Below are positions 38,810-47,702 of a DNA stretch of 64,000 nt, in pieces; position 1 is the stretch's first letter; each line of letters starts with the position of its first letter. Source of the DNA: Bacteroidales bacterium (GTDB lineage: Bacteria; Bacteroidota; Bacteroidia; Bacteroidales; UBA932); NCBI GenBank assembly GCA_015060255.1, contig SUYV01000001.1, positions 17,767 to 81,766 of the forward strand. Direction: 5' to 3'. A model generated the notes under the pieces. It worked only from the letters and a program-made list of their open reading frames with translations, made no database searches and was not told the origin of the DNA. A program made the translations under genes and the position numbers.

Positions 38810-39590
38810 TAATTGGTTAGTATGGGTGGCGGCAATTATTGCCGTCGGATGTTCCTGTGCCGGTGAGGCACAGGAACTTTCAACTTATTGGGAAGGTCAT
38901 GACTTCAGTTCTCTGGAGGCATTTGATGACATTGATGCTGCCGAGGATAAGTTTGATGGCTATGTTGACCTGCTGACCAAAGCTGCATACGAAGAGGCTG
39001 TGGCTGAGATGACGGAGTTTCTCGATTCCGCGGCACAGAATACGGTGGCTTATATGGTATGGGCCGGCTGGTTCGAGCCGTTCCTCCATGCCAAGGAGTC
39101 CCCATACAGGAATGATGACCTGTTTGTTGCCTATCTGGACAAGGTGCTGGAGGATAAGGTGATAGACGACGGCTATATGATGGAGCATCTCCAGAATATG
39201 AGGGATTGCATGTCTGTGAACAGAGAGGGGATGCCGCCTCAGGAACTTACCGTAAGAGGCGAGGACGGAACAGAGTTTCAGCTGGCTGATTTCAAGGGAG
39301 AACGGACGCTGCTGCTGTTTGTGGATGCCGATTGCCCTTCGTGTCTTCAGGCTTTGTCGGAAAATGTAAAGGAATATAAAGATGAGAAACTGGTGGCAGT
39401 GCTGGTAAATGGTTCGCAGTACCACATGTCCAACATCCGCGCCCAGCTTCCGGAGGAAGTCCTGGCACACTGGACATTCGCATACTGCCCGCAGGGACGT
39501 CTCGAGACAGAAGGCCTGTATGACACTTCCCTCATGCCTTTCCGTATGCTGGTTACTCCTGAATGGATAATTGAAAAAACATATTTCTAA
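38790..39590 (+). CDS. DUF5106/thioredoxin-like lipoprotein
   Basis: VGCSCAG lipobox; FKGERTLLLFVDADCPSCLQAL (CPSC redox motif); ATG at 38796 is an alternative start. Confidence 0.75.
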   Translation: MLMIRFDNWLVWVAAIIAVGCSCAGEAQELSTYWEGHDFSSLEAFDDIDAAEDKFDGYVDLLTKAAYEEAVAEMTEFLDSAAQNTVAYMVWAGWFEPFLHAKESPYRNDDLFVAYLDKVLEDKVIDDGYMMEHLQNMRDCMSVNREGMPPQELTVRGEDGTEFQLADFKGERTLLLFVDADCPSCLQALSENVKEYKDEKLVAVLVNGSQYHMSNIRAQLPEEVLAHWTFAYCPQGRLETEGLYDTSLMPFRMLVTPEWIIEKTYF

Positions 39591-39591
39591 T

Positions 39592-40761
39592 ATGAAGAAG
39601 ACAATGTTGGTAGCGGCCCTTCTGGTGGGCGCGATGGTGTCAGCGATGGCGCAGAATCCTGATCCGGATTCGAGGGACAAGTCACGCTATGCCGTGAATA
39701 ATTTCGAGAATGACGACCTTTATACGGCCGTGCAGACCTACGAGCCTGTTTCTGTGGCTCAGCCTAAGGGCAGGAAGGTGAAGAATGTCATCCTGATGAT
39801 AGGCGACGGAATGGGTCTGGAGCAGCTCAGCACTGCCTGGATCGTGAACAATCGCCAACTGAACATCACCGACAATTTCCCATACGTAGGTCTTCAGTGG
39901 ACCTATTCGGCAAACAAGCTGGTGACTGATTCCGCTGCTGCTGGTACTGCCCTCGCAACAGGTTCGAAGACCAACAACGGCATGATCGCGACTTCCCCTG
40001 ACGGACAGCCTCTTGAAACATTGTCTGAATACGCTAAGTCAAAGGGTATGAAGACCGGTACTTCAGTTGTCTGCCGCGTCTGTGACGCTACCCCTGCAGT
40101 GTTCTCGACTCACCATGAAAATCGCGACAGCCTTTACAATATCATGGCTCAGTTCGTTGACAGCGGACTTGACTTCCTCTTCGGAGGCGGACTCAAGTGG
40201 TGGGAGAACCGTCCGGACGGCCGTGACCTTACAGCAGAAGCTGAGGCGAAGGGATATACAGTCGTGAGGGATATTGAGAGTCTTAAGGCTGTTGATGACG
40301 GGCCGGTAATCGCTCTTACCGCTTATACGGAACTTCCACCTGCTCTTGACAGAGGCGATGAACATCAGGAGTCCGTCAGAAAGGCTCTGGAGCTTCTTGA
40401 TAATAAGAAGGGATTTTTCCTTATGGTCGAGGGATCATGCATTGATGATTGGTGCCATGCAAATAAGGTAGGGTATGCCGTTGAGGAGATACTTGATTTT
40501 GACCGCACCGTGGGTGTTGTCCTTGAATGGGCGGCGCAGCACGGCGAGACTCTCGTGATTGTAACGGCAGACCATTCTACAGGCGGAATGACCCTTCTTG
40601 GAGGAAAGGTTGCCGATCAGAGTGTAGCCGTAAATTATGCCAACACAGGCCATAACGGCGTAGCTCTCCCTGTCTATGCATGGGGCCCTGGCGCAGATGA
40701 GTTTGTGGGTATATATGAGAATGCCGGACTATCTCAGAAGATTAAGAAAATATTAAAATAA
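39592..40761 (+). CDS. Alkaline phosphatase
   Basis: NVILMIGDGMGLEQ, VTDSAAAGTALATGSKTNNG, DWCHANKV, VIVTADHSTGGMTL, TGHNGVALPVYAWGPGA. Confidence 0.95.
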   Translation: MKKTMLVAALLVGAMVSAMAQNPDPDSRDKSRYAVNNFENDDLYTAVQTYEPVSVAQPKGRKVKNVILMIGDGMGLEQLSTAWIVNNRQLNITDNFPYVGLQWTYSANKLVTDSAAAGTALATGSKTNNGMIATSPDGQPLETLSEYAKSKGMKTGTSVVCRVCDATPAVFSTHHENRDSLYNIMAQFVDSGLDFLFGGGLKWWENRPDGRDLTAEAEAKGYTVVRDIESLKAVDDGPVIALTAYTELPPALDRGDEHQESVRKALELLDNKKGFFLMVEGSCIDDWCHANKVGYAVEEILDFDRTVGVVLEWAAQHGETLVIVTADHSTGGMTLLGGKVADQSVAVNYANTGHNGVALPVYAWGPGADEFVGIYENAGLSQKIKKILK

Positions 40762-40767
40762 AAATAC

Positions 40768-42207
40768 ATGAAAAAGAAGTCTTTCCTTTTTATCACGGCC
40801 ATTGTGTTCATAGCCGTAACTTTCATCAGCTGTACTCAGCCAGTTGATCCGGAGCAGATTCCGGGACAGGACGACCAGGAGCAGCAGGAACCGGAGAAGC
40901 TGGAGGCGCTCACAGGAACCGTGCTCGTGACTGATAACTGGGTATGGGATTCGAAACCTGCCATTGTCATAGAGGTTTCTAACCCCAATAAAGTGGATGT
41001 GACTGAGGTTGTCAGTGTGGCTATAACCACTGACCTCAAGAAGGCTGTCACTACTGTGGAGCAGAGCGTAGAGGTTCCGGCATCAGGAACAAAGAAGGTG
41101 ACCATAAGCACAGAGGAAGATCTTGAACCAGGTTTCTACAAGGCAAGATGCATGGTCGGTAAAAAGGCTGTACGCTCATTCTTCTTCGGAATCTCTCCGT
41201 ATGAAGTGGTGTCAGAGCCAGACATGCAGCCGGATTTCGATGAATACTGGACAAATGCCAAGGCATGTCTTCCGGAGTTGGTGGAGGGAGAGACCGTTAC
41301 ACTTACCGAGGTTACAACCAAGAGCAACGACAAGAGCAAGGTTTATCTCGTGAAGATGCAGTCTGCACCTAACAGTCCGGATGGCGAACCTGTGATTGTA
41401 CGTGGATTCTATGTAGAGCCTCAGGATGGTGAAAAGCACCCTGTAATCATGCATTTCTTCGGATGGGATGACAGAGGCGGTAGCGTTACAGTCCCTTCCG
41501 GCGGATCCGGAATTTATGCTGAGTTCTATCTCTCTACCCGTGGACAATATAATAATAACCGCCCTGCGGCATTCGAAAAGACTGAGGAATGGATTGCAGA
41601 GTATGGCGAGTGGGTGCCGGATGACCCTTGCGAGTATGCATCGATCATGAAACCTAACGATAAATATAACTGGTTCGGATTCAACTTCGGAGACAAGGAC
41701 GGATTCTATTATCGTGGTGCTTTCCTTGACTGCGTTCAGGCGGTGCGCTTCATGGCTTCACGCTCTACAAGCGACATGAACAACCTTTTTGCAGAGGGCT
41801 CAAGCCAGGGTGGTGCGCTTTCTTATGCATGTGCCGCTCTCAGTGATTATCCTTTTACAGCCATTGCGTGCAACGTGGCTTTCCTGGGCGATTATCCTGA
41901 TTACTTCAATATAGTTTCATGGCCTGGTGATACGGCAAAGGCGAACAAGGGCTCGATGACTGATGAGGAAATGTATGCATTCCTTTCATATTATGATACA
42001 AAGAATCTCGCGACGAAGATTTCGTGTGCGGTGCTCGCCAGCAGCGGCCTTCAAGATGGTACATGCCCTCCTCATACCAATTTCGCGGCATTCAACAATC
42101 TGAATACTGAGGATAAGGAGATGGTCATAGATCCTGAGATGGGGCATAGCTATCCTGCAGGATGGTCAACTAAACAATCTAATTTCTTTAAAGAGAGAAT
42201 AAAGTAA
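40768..42207 (+). CDS. Acetyl xylan esterase (AXE1)-like lipoprotein, alpha/beta hydrolase
   Basis: QPDFDEYWTNAKACL, FFGWDDRGG, GAFLDCVQAVRFMASR, EGSSQGGALSYACAAL (GxSxG), SGLQDGTCPPHTNFAAFN. Confidence 0.88.
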   Translation: MKKKSFLFITAIVFIAVTFISCTQPVDPEQIPGQDDQEQQEPEKLEALTGTVLVTDNWVWDSKPAIVIEVSNPNKVDVTEVVSVAITTDLKKAVTTVEQSVEVPASGTKKVTISTEEDLEPGFYKARCMVGKKAVRSFFFGISPYEVVSEPDMQPDFDEYWTNAKACLPELVEGETVTLTEVTTKSNDKSKVYLVKMQSAPNSPDGEPVIVRGFYVEPQDGEKHPVIMHFFGWDDRGGSVTVPSGGSGIYAEFYLSTRGQYNNNRPAAFEKTEEWIAEYGEWVPDDPCEYASIMKPNDKYNWFGFNFGDKDGFYYRGAFLDCVQAVRFMASRSTSDMNNLFAEGSSQGGALSYACAALSDYPFTAIACNVAFLGDYPDYFNIVSWPGDTAKANKGSMTDEEMYAFLSYYDTKNLATKISCAVLASSGLQDGTCPPHTNFAAFNNLNTEDKEMVIDPEMGHSYPAGWSTKQSNFFKERIK

Positions 42208-42223
42208 TAAACATAACCATAAG

Positions 42224-43636
42224 ATGACACTTATAAAATCTATTTCCGGAATTCGTGGCACGATCGGAGGCGCTCTGGGCGAGGGTCTTTCGCCACTTGA
42301 TATCGTAAAGTTCACTTATGCATATTGTGAGAAGATGCGCGAGCGTCGTCCGAAGCCTTGCAGCGAGCGTTACAAGGTGGTTGTGGGCAAGGATGCACGC
42401 CTTTCGGGTGATATGGTCGAGCATCTCGTGTGCGGTACTCTGATCGCGTGCGGAGTCGATGTCGTGAAGGCAGGATTCTGTTCGACGCCTACGACAGAGA
42501 TGGCAGTGGTTTTCGAAGAGGCGGACGGAGGCATCATCCTTACTGCGTCTCATAATCCTAAGCAGTGGAACGCCCTGAAGCTTCTCAATGAGAAGGGAGA
42601 ATTCCTCAATGCAGCAGAAGGAGCAGCTGTTCTTGCATGTGCAGAGGCGGAAGATTTCAACTTCGCGCAGGTCGATGACCTGGGCATGATCGAGGAAAAG
42701 GATTTTACAGATGCTCATCTTGATGCAGTTCTTGCTCTTCCTGCTGTGGATGTGGATGCAGTCCGTGCTGCAGGCTTCAAGGTTGCCCTTGACGCGGTCA
42801 ACTCGGTCGGAGGCATCATAATGCCTCGTCTTCTTGAGCGCATGGGTGTCGAGTGCGTATGTGTGAACTGTGAGCCTACCGGCGAGTTCGCGCACAATCC
42901 TGAGCCGCTTCCTGCCAATCTGGTTGAACTCAGCGAGGCGGTTGTAGCAAACGGCGCTGATTTCGGTATCTCGGTTGACCCAGACGTGGACCGTCTTGCG
43001 CTTATCTGCGAGAACGGTCAGCCTTTCGGCGAGGAGTATACTCTCGTGAGCGTGGCAGACTACCTTCTGTCAAGAGGCGCAGAGGCTCCATATAAGATGG
43101 TGACTTCATCAAACCTCTCGTCTTCACGTGCGCTTCGTGATGTGACCGAGCAGTATGGCGGAGAGTATTTCGCAGCAGCGGTAGGCGAGGTCAATGTGAC
43201 TACAAAGATGAAGGAGTGCGGAGCTCTCATCGGCGGCGAGGGCAATGGAGGCGTCATCTATCCTGCTCTTCACTATGGACGAGACGCGATGGTCGGCGTG
43301 GCTCTTTTCCTGACCAACCTTGCATATAAGAAGATGAAGGTCTCGGAGCTTCTCAAGACCTATCCTCAGTATGTGATCGCAAAGAACAAGATCGAGCTTT
43401 CTGACAGCGCTCTCATAGACAGTATCCTTGAAGAGGTTAAGACAGTCTTCGCGGCAGAAGACATCAATACGATTGACGGCGTGAAGATCTCTTTCGAATC
43501 ACGCAAGGAATGGGTTCATCTTCGTCGTTCGAACACTGAGCCTATTATCCGCATTTATGCAGAGGCTTCAACAAAAGAGGCCGCAGACGCGCTTGCGCAG
43601 CAGATTATAGACATAGCAAATAAAATCATAGCATAA
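42224..43636 (+). CDS. Phosphoglucomutase/phosphomannomutase family phosphohexomutase (GlmM-like)
   Basis: SISGIRGTIGG, ILTASHNPKQWNALK (phosphoserine loop), DPDVDRLALI, GGEGNGGVIYP, RRSNTEPIIRIYAEA. Confidence 0.95.
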   Translation: MTLIKSISGIRGTIGGALGEGLSPLDIVKFTYAYCEKMRERRPKPCSERYKVVVGKDARLSGDMVEHLVCGTLIACGVDVVKAGFCSTPTTEMAVVFEEADGGIILTASHNPKQWNALKLLNEKGEFLNAAEGAAVLACAEAEDFNFAQVDDLGMIEEKDFTDAHLDAVLALPAVDVDAVRAAGFKVALDAVNSVGGIIMPRLLERMGVECVCVNCEPTGEFAHNPEPLPANLVELSEAVVANGADFGISVDPDVDRLALICENGQPFGEEYTLVSVADYLLSRGAEAPYKMVTSSNLSSSRALRDVTEQYGGEYFAAAVGEVNVTTKMKECGALIGGEGNGGVIYPALHYGRDAMVGVALFLTNLAYKKMKVSELLKTYPQYVIAKNKIELSDSALIDSILEEVKTVFAAEDINTIDGVKISFESRKEWVHLRRSNTEPIIRIYAEASTKEAADALAQQIIDIANKIIA

Positions 43637-44565
43637 TGAAACCTACACTATTAGTATTGGCGGCCGGAATGGGCAGCCGTTATGGTGGACTGAAACAGCT
43701 TGATACTCTCGGTCCTTCAGGAGAAACAATCATAGATTATTCCATCTACGATGCCGTCCAGGCTGGTTTCGGAAAGATTGTTTACATTGTTCGCGAATAT
43801 TTCAGAGAAGATATGGAGAAGGCCGTCCATGAGAAATACGGCAATGTGAAATGCATCGACGGCACTCCGCTAGAACTTGCTTTCGTGACTCAGGAACTCG
43901 ACAAGATTCCTGCTGGTTTCACTCTCAATCCTGAAAGGCAGAAGCCATGGGGAACGGCCCATGCAATCCTTATGGCAAAGGATGTCATAAAGGAACCTTT
44001 TGCAGTCATCAACGGTGATGACTATTATGGAAAGGATTCATTCCATATTCTTGGTGACTGGCTGAGAAAGCATGAGGGAACGACAGGACATTACGCTCTC
44101 GTGGGATTCGAGCTCGACAATACTTTGTCAGAGTCAGGAAGTGTTTCCCGTGGAGTAGGATCTGCAGATGAGTCGGACTATCTGACAGACGTGGTGGAGC
44201 ATCATAAGATTGCAAAGGCAGAAGATGGAAAGATATACGGAGAGAACAGTGCAACAGGCGAGATCGTGGAGCTGGCGCCTAAGTCCCTCTGTTCTATGAA
44301 CATGTGGGGATTCACTCCTGATTATTTCGAAAAGAGTGAGGAGATCTTCACCGGCTTCCTGCAGAAGAATATCGGTGAACTCAAGTCAGAGTTCTATATT
44401 CCGTATGCAATCGACTGCATCATCAAGAGCGGCGAAGGCAAGTGCGAACTTCTCAAGACATCTTCACGATGGTTCGGAGTTACCTTCAAGGAGGATCGTC
44501 CTGGTGTAGTAGCCAAATTCCAGGAATTTGCCGATAACGGCATCTATCCGTCACCATTGTATTGA
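43636..44565 (+). CDS. Sugar-1-phosphate nucleotidyltransferase
   Basis: LLVLAAGMGSRYGGLKQLDTLGPSGETIIDYSIYDA, WGTAHAILMA, VINGDDYYG. Confidence 0.92.
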   Translation: MKPTLLVLAAGMGSRYGGLKQLDTLGPSGETIIDYSIYDAVQAGFGKIVYIVREYFREDMEKAVHEKYGNVKCIDGTPLELAFVTQELDKIPAGFTLNPERQKPWGTAHAILMAKDVIKEPFAVINGDDYYGKDSFHILGDWLRKHEGTTGHYALVGFELDNTLSESGSVSRGVGSADESDYLTDVVEHHKIAKAEDGKIYGENSATGEIVELAPKSLCSMNMWGFTPDYFEKSEEIFTGFLQKNIGELKSEFYIPYAIDCIIKSGEGKCELLKTSSRWFGVTFKEDRPGVVAKFQEFADNGIYPSPLY

Positions 44566-44599
44566 TTGACATAATTATATTAACATCACACTGATAAAA

Positions 44600-45853
44600 A
44601 TGGAAAAGAACGCTAAAAAAGGTAATGTCTTTGCGATTGGAATCTGCTTTTTCCTCTTTGCAATGATTTCATTTGTTACAGGTCTCCAGAACCCTATGGG
44701 TATCATCGCAAAAGCCCAGTTCGGAGCTACTAACCTCATGTCGCAGCTCGGAAATGCAGCGAACTTCATCGCTTATGCTTTTCTCGGTCTTCCTGCCGGT
44801 TTCCTTCTCAAGGGTAAGGGATATAAGTTCACAGCTCTCGCAGCAGTAACGGTAGGTTTTGTCGGCGTCGGAATTTCATATCTCTCAGGTATTTTCGGAA
44901 GCTTCACCGTATATCTCCTCGGAGCATTCGTGTCTGGTTTCTCAATGTGTATGCTCAATACCGTCGTCAATCCGCTTCTCAACACTCTCGGTGGTGGCGG
45001 AAACAGAGGTAACCAGCTCATTCAGATAGCAGGTTCATGCAACTCTCTCTCAGCTACAATCGTTCCTGTGTTGGCAGGTATGCTTATCGGTGAGGTCACA
45101 GAAAAGACTCAGGTTGCCGATGTGAATCTCGCACTCTTCATCGCTATGGGTATCTTCGCTCTTGCATTTGTAATCATTCTTCTCTCTGAGATTCCTGAGC
45201 CTGAACTTGAGGCTGCTGCAGCTGCAAAGGACGAGAAGAAGGAAGGAACTATAGAGAGCATCAAAGGTGCACTTTCTTACAGGCACTTCGTTTGGGGAGC
45301 AATTGCAATCTTCCTTTATGTCGGTATTGAGGTCGGTATTCCTAATATCGTTAACCTTTATCTGACTGATGTGAATGGTCTCAATATCGCAACAGGTGTT
45401 GCCGGTACTCTCGTCGGAGCATATTGGTTCCTCATGCTTTGCGGTCGTCTTGTGGCAAGTGTGATCGGAGGCAAGGTTTCGAGCCGCACCATGATGATTG
45501 CTGTGAGCTCGGCCGGTATCCTTCTCCTTGTTGTGGGAATGTTCCTTCCTGAGACTCTCACAGTTGCTCTCCTCGGCGCACAGATTCCTCTAAATGCCTT
45601 CCTCTTTGTTGCCTGCGGTCTCTGTACTTCAGTGATGTGGGGCGCTATCTTCAACCTTGCGGTAGAGGGACTTGGTAAATATACTTCAATCGCCTCAGGC
45701 CTCTTCATGGTAATGGTATGCGGTGGCGGTATCCTTCCGCTTCTTCAGGGTGCAGTCGCTGACTTCGCAGGATATATACAGAGCTACTGGGTGCTTGTGG
45801 CAGCATTTGCATACTCTCTCTGGTACGCTCTTCTCGGCTCAAAGGTAAAGTAA
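44600..45853 (+). CDS. Sugar MFS transporter (FucP/GluP-like)
   Basis: FALFAMISFVTGLQNPM-type start, multiple TM segments, LNTVVNPLLNTLGGGGNRGNQLIQIAGSCNSL, LVGAYWFLMLCGRL. Confidence 0.88.
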   Translation: MEKNAKKGNVFAIGICFFLFAMISFVTGLQNPMGIIAKAQFGATNLMSQLGNAANFIAYAFLGLPAGFLLKGKGYKFTALAAVTVGFVGVGISYLSGIFGSFTVYLLGAFVSGFSMCMLNTVVNPLLNTLGGGGNRGNQLIQIAGSCNSLSATIVPVLAGMLIGEVTEKTQVADVNLALFIAMGIFALAFVIILLSEIPEPELEAAAAAKDEKKEGTIESIKGALSYRHFVWGAIAIFLYVGIEVGIPNIVNLYLTDVNGLNIATGVAGTLVGAYWFLMLCGRLVASVIGGKVSSRTMMIAVSSAGILLLVVGMFLPETLTVALLGAQIPLNAFLFVACGLCTSVMWGAIFNLAVEGLGKYTSIASGLFMVMVCGGGILPLLQGAVADFAGYIQSYWVLVAAFAYSLWYALLGSKVK

Positions 45854-45863
45854 TCATATAGCT

Positions 45864-46898
45864 ATGTCAAAGAAAGTATTGGTATCCGGTGGTGCCGGCT
45901 ACATCGGCAGCCACGTAACGGTTGAACTCATGGCCGCAGGCTATGAGGTCGTAGTGGCAGACAATCTGTCAAACTGCGACCTGACCTGCTTCGAGGGCGT
46001 GAAGAAGATCACAGGCAGAGATGACATACCTTTCTACCAGATCGACTGCTGTGACTATGTTTCAGTAGACAAAGTGTTCACAGAGCATAAGATCGACGCC
46101 GTCATCCACTTCGCTGCATTCAAGGCCGTGGGTGAGTCTGTGTCTGAGCCTATCAAGTACTATAGCAACAACCTTGTATCGTTCCTCAACATCCTTGAGG
46201 CCGCTAAGAATCATGGCGGATGCAATGTCCTCTTCTCATCATCCGCTACGGTTTATGGAGAAGCTAAGGATCTTCCTGTGACCGAACAGACTCCACGCAT
46301 GCCTGCCATGTCTCCTTACGGAAACACAAAGACGATGTGTGAGGACATCCTCCGCGATGTCGTTTATGCTACATCAACCCAGGATGCGGTAATCAAGGGT
46401 ATTGCCCTCAGGTACTTCAACCCTATCGGAGCCCATCCGTCAGCACTTATCGGCGAACTTCCGAGAGGTGTTCCTAATAACCTCGTTCCTTACATCACTC
46501 AGACTGCCATCGGCAAGCGCGAGTGTCTCAGCATCTTCGGTAACGATTATCCTACAGAGGACGGCACATGTCTCCGTGACTTCATCGACGTGACAGACCT
46601 TGCAAAGGCTCACGTTGCAGCCGTTGCGAGAATGTTCGAGGGCAGGATGAAGAAGGGTTATGAGATCTTCAACGTGGGCACAGGACGTCCGGTGTCTGTA
46701 TATGAACTCGTTACGAAGTTCGAGCAGGTAAGCGGCGTGAAGCTTGACTACAAGTTCGTTGCAAGACGCGAAGGTGATGTCATGGCACTCTGGGCAGACC
46801 CGACATTTGCAAACCGGGAGCTCGGCTGGAAGGCAGAGCGCACCATAGAAGAAACCCTCGCCTCAGCATGGGCATGGGAAAAACATCTTGCTGAATAA
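45864..46898 (+). CDS. galE: UDP-glucose/UDP-N-acetylglucosamine 4-epimerase
   Basis: VLVSGGAGYIGSHVTVELM, NVLFSSSATVYG, MSPYGNTKTMCE, ALRYFNPIGAHPS, FNVGTGRPVSVYEL. Confidence 0.96.
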   Translation: MSKKVLVSGGAGYIGSHVTVELMAAGYEVVVADNLSNCDLTCFEGVKKITGRDDIPFYQIDCCDYVSVDKVFTEHKIDAVIHFAAFKAVGESVSEPIKYYSNNLVSFLNILEAAKNHGGCNVLFSSSATVYGEAKDLPVTEQTPRMPAMSPYGNTKTMCEDILRDVVYATSTQDAVIKGIALRYFNPIGAHPSALIGELPRGVPNNLVPYITQTAIGKRECLSIFGNDYPTEDGTCLRDFIDVTDLAKAHVAAVARMFEGRMKKGYEIFNVGTGRPVSVYELVTKFEQVSGVKLDYKFVARREGDVMALWADPTFANRELGWKAERTIEETLASAWAWEKHLAE

Positions 46899-46917
46899 CA
46901 CTTTAAATTTTAATATT

Positions 46918-47685
46918 ATGAAAAAATCAATGATTTTTGCAGCCATGGCTGCTGCAGTGATTATGGGCTTTTCAGCTTGTCAGGAAAAGCCCGATACTGG
47001 AAAGACTCCTTCAGAGGTATGCCCTGATTGTGGCGAGGATCCTTGCGTGTGTGATCCTGCTCCAACAGGCCCTATTCAGATCGATGGAGATTTTGCTGAT
47101 TGGGATGCCCTTCAGGGTGTTCAGGTTGCAACCTGCCCTGCTGATGACGTTCTGTATGAGCAGTTCAAGACTTTCAAGGCTTATGCAGATGAGGAATTCA
47201 TCTATATCTTCTGCGAGTTCAATCCAGAGAATACGCTTGTGTTTGTTCCTTATTTTGACCTTGACAACGATCCTTCAACAGGAAATGACTCTAAGTGGAG
47301 CGGAGCCGGTTACGAAGGAAAGGCTGAAGGTGGCGTATTTGAGGAAGTGGAAACCGATGATGGTCCTGTACAGGGCGCACCTCAGAAGTGGGATCCTAAC
47401 TTCTACCTCTACACTGATTCTGGTACTGAAAAGGTGCTCGATTCAGGTATGGCAGTACTTTCAAGTGTTCCTGCTTCATATAAGAACGGCAACTGGGCAT
47501 TCGAGGCTTCTATTCTCCGTGAGGTAGTTCTCGAGGCTTATGGCATCGCAGATGCAACTCAGTTCACTATGGGTATGTATCAGTATGACCTTAACTGGTC
47601 ATGCATCGGACAGCTCCCATGCAAGACTTTCGCACAGAAGGACGCCGGTGAACTTGAGCCAATGCTTACAATCACTCTTCCGTAA
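46918..47685 (+). CDS. CBM9-like surface lipoprotein with Cys-rich linker (CPDCGEDPCVC)
   Basis: SACQEKPD lipobox; IQIDGDFADWDALQ; paralog of 27901-28704; ATG 46918 preferred. Confidence 0.65.
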   Translation: MKKSMIFAAMAAAVIMGFSACQEKPDTGKTPSEVCPDCGEDPCVCDPAPTGPIQIDGDFADWDALQGVQVATCPADDVLYEQFKTFKAYADEEFIYIFCEFNPENTLVFVPYFDLDNDPSTGNDSKWSGAGYEGKAEGGVFEEVETDDGPVQGAPQKWDPNFYLYTDSGTEKVLDSGMAVLSSVPASYKNGNWAFEASILREVVLEAYGIADATQFTMGMYQYDLNWSCIGQLPCKTFAQKDAGELEPMLTITLP

Positions 47686-47702
47686 TCAAATCAAAACACA
47701 CA

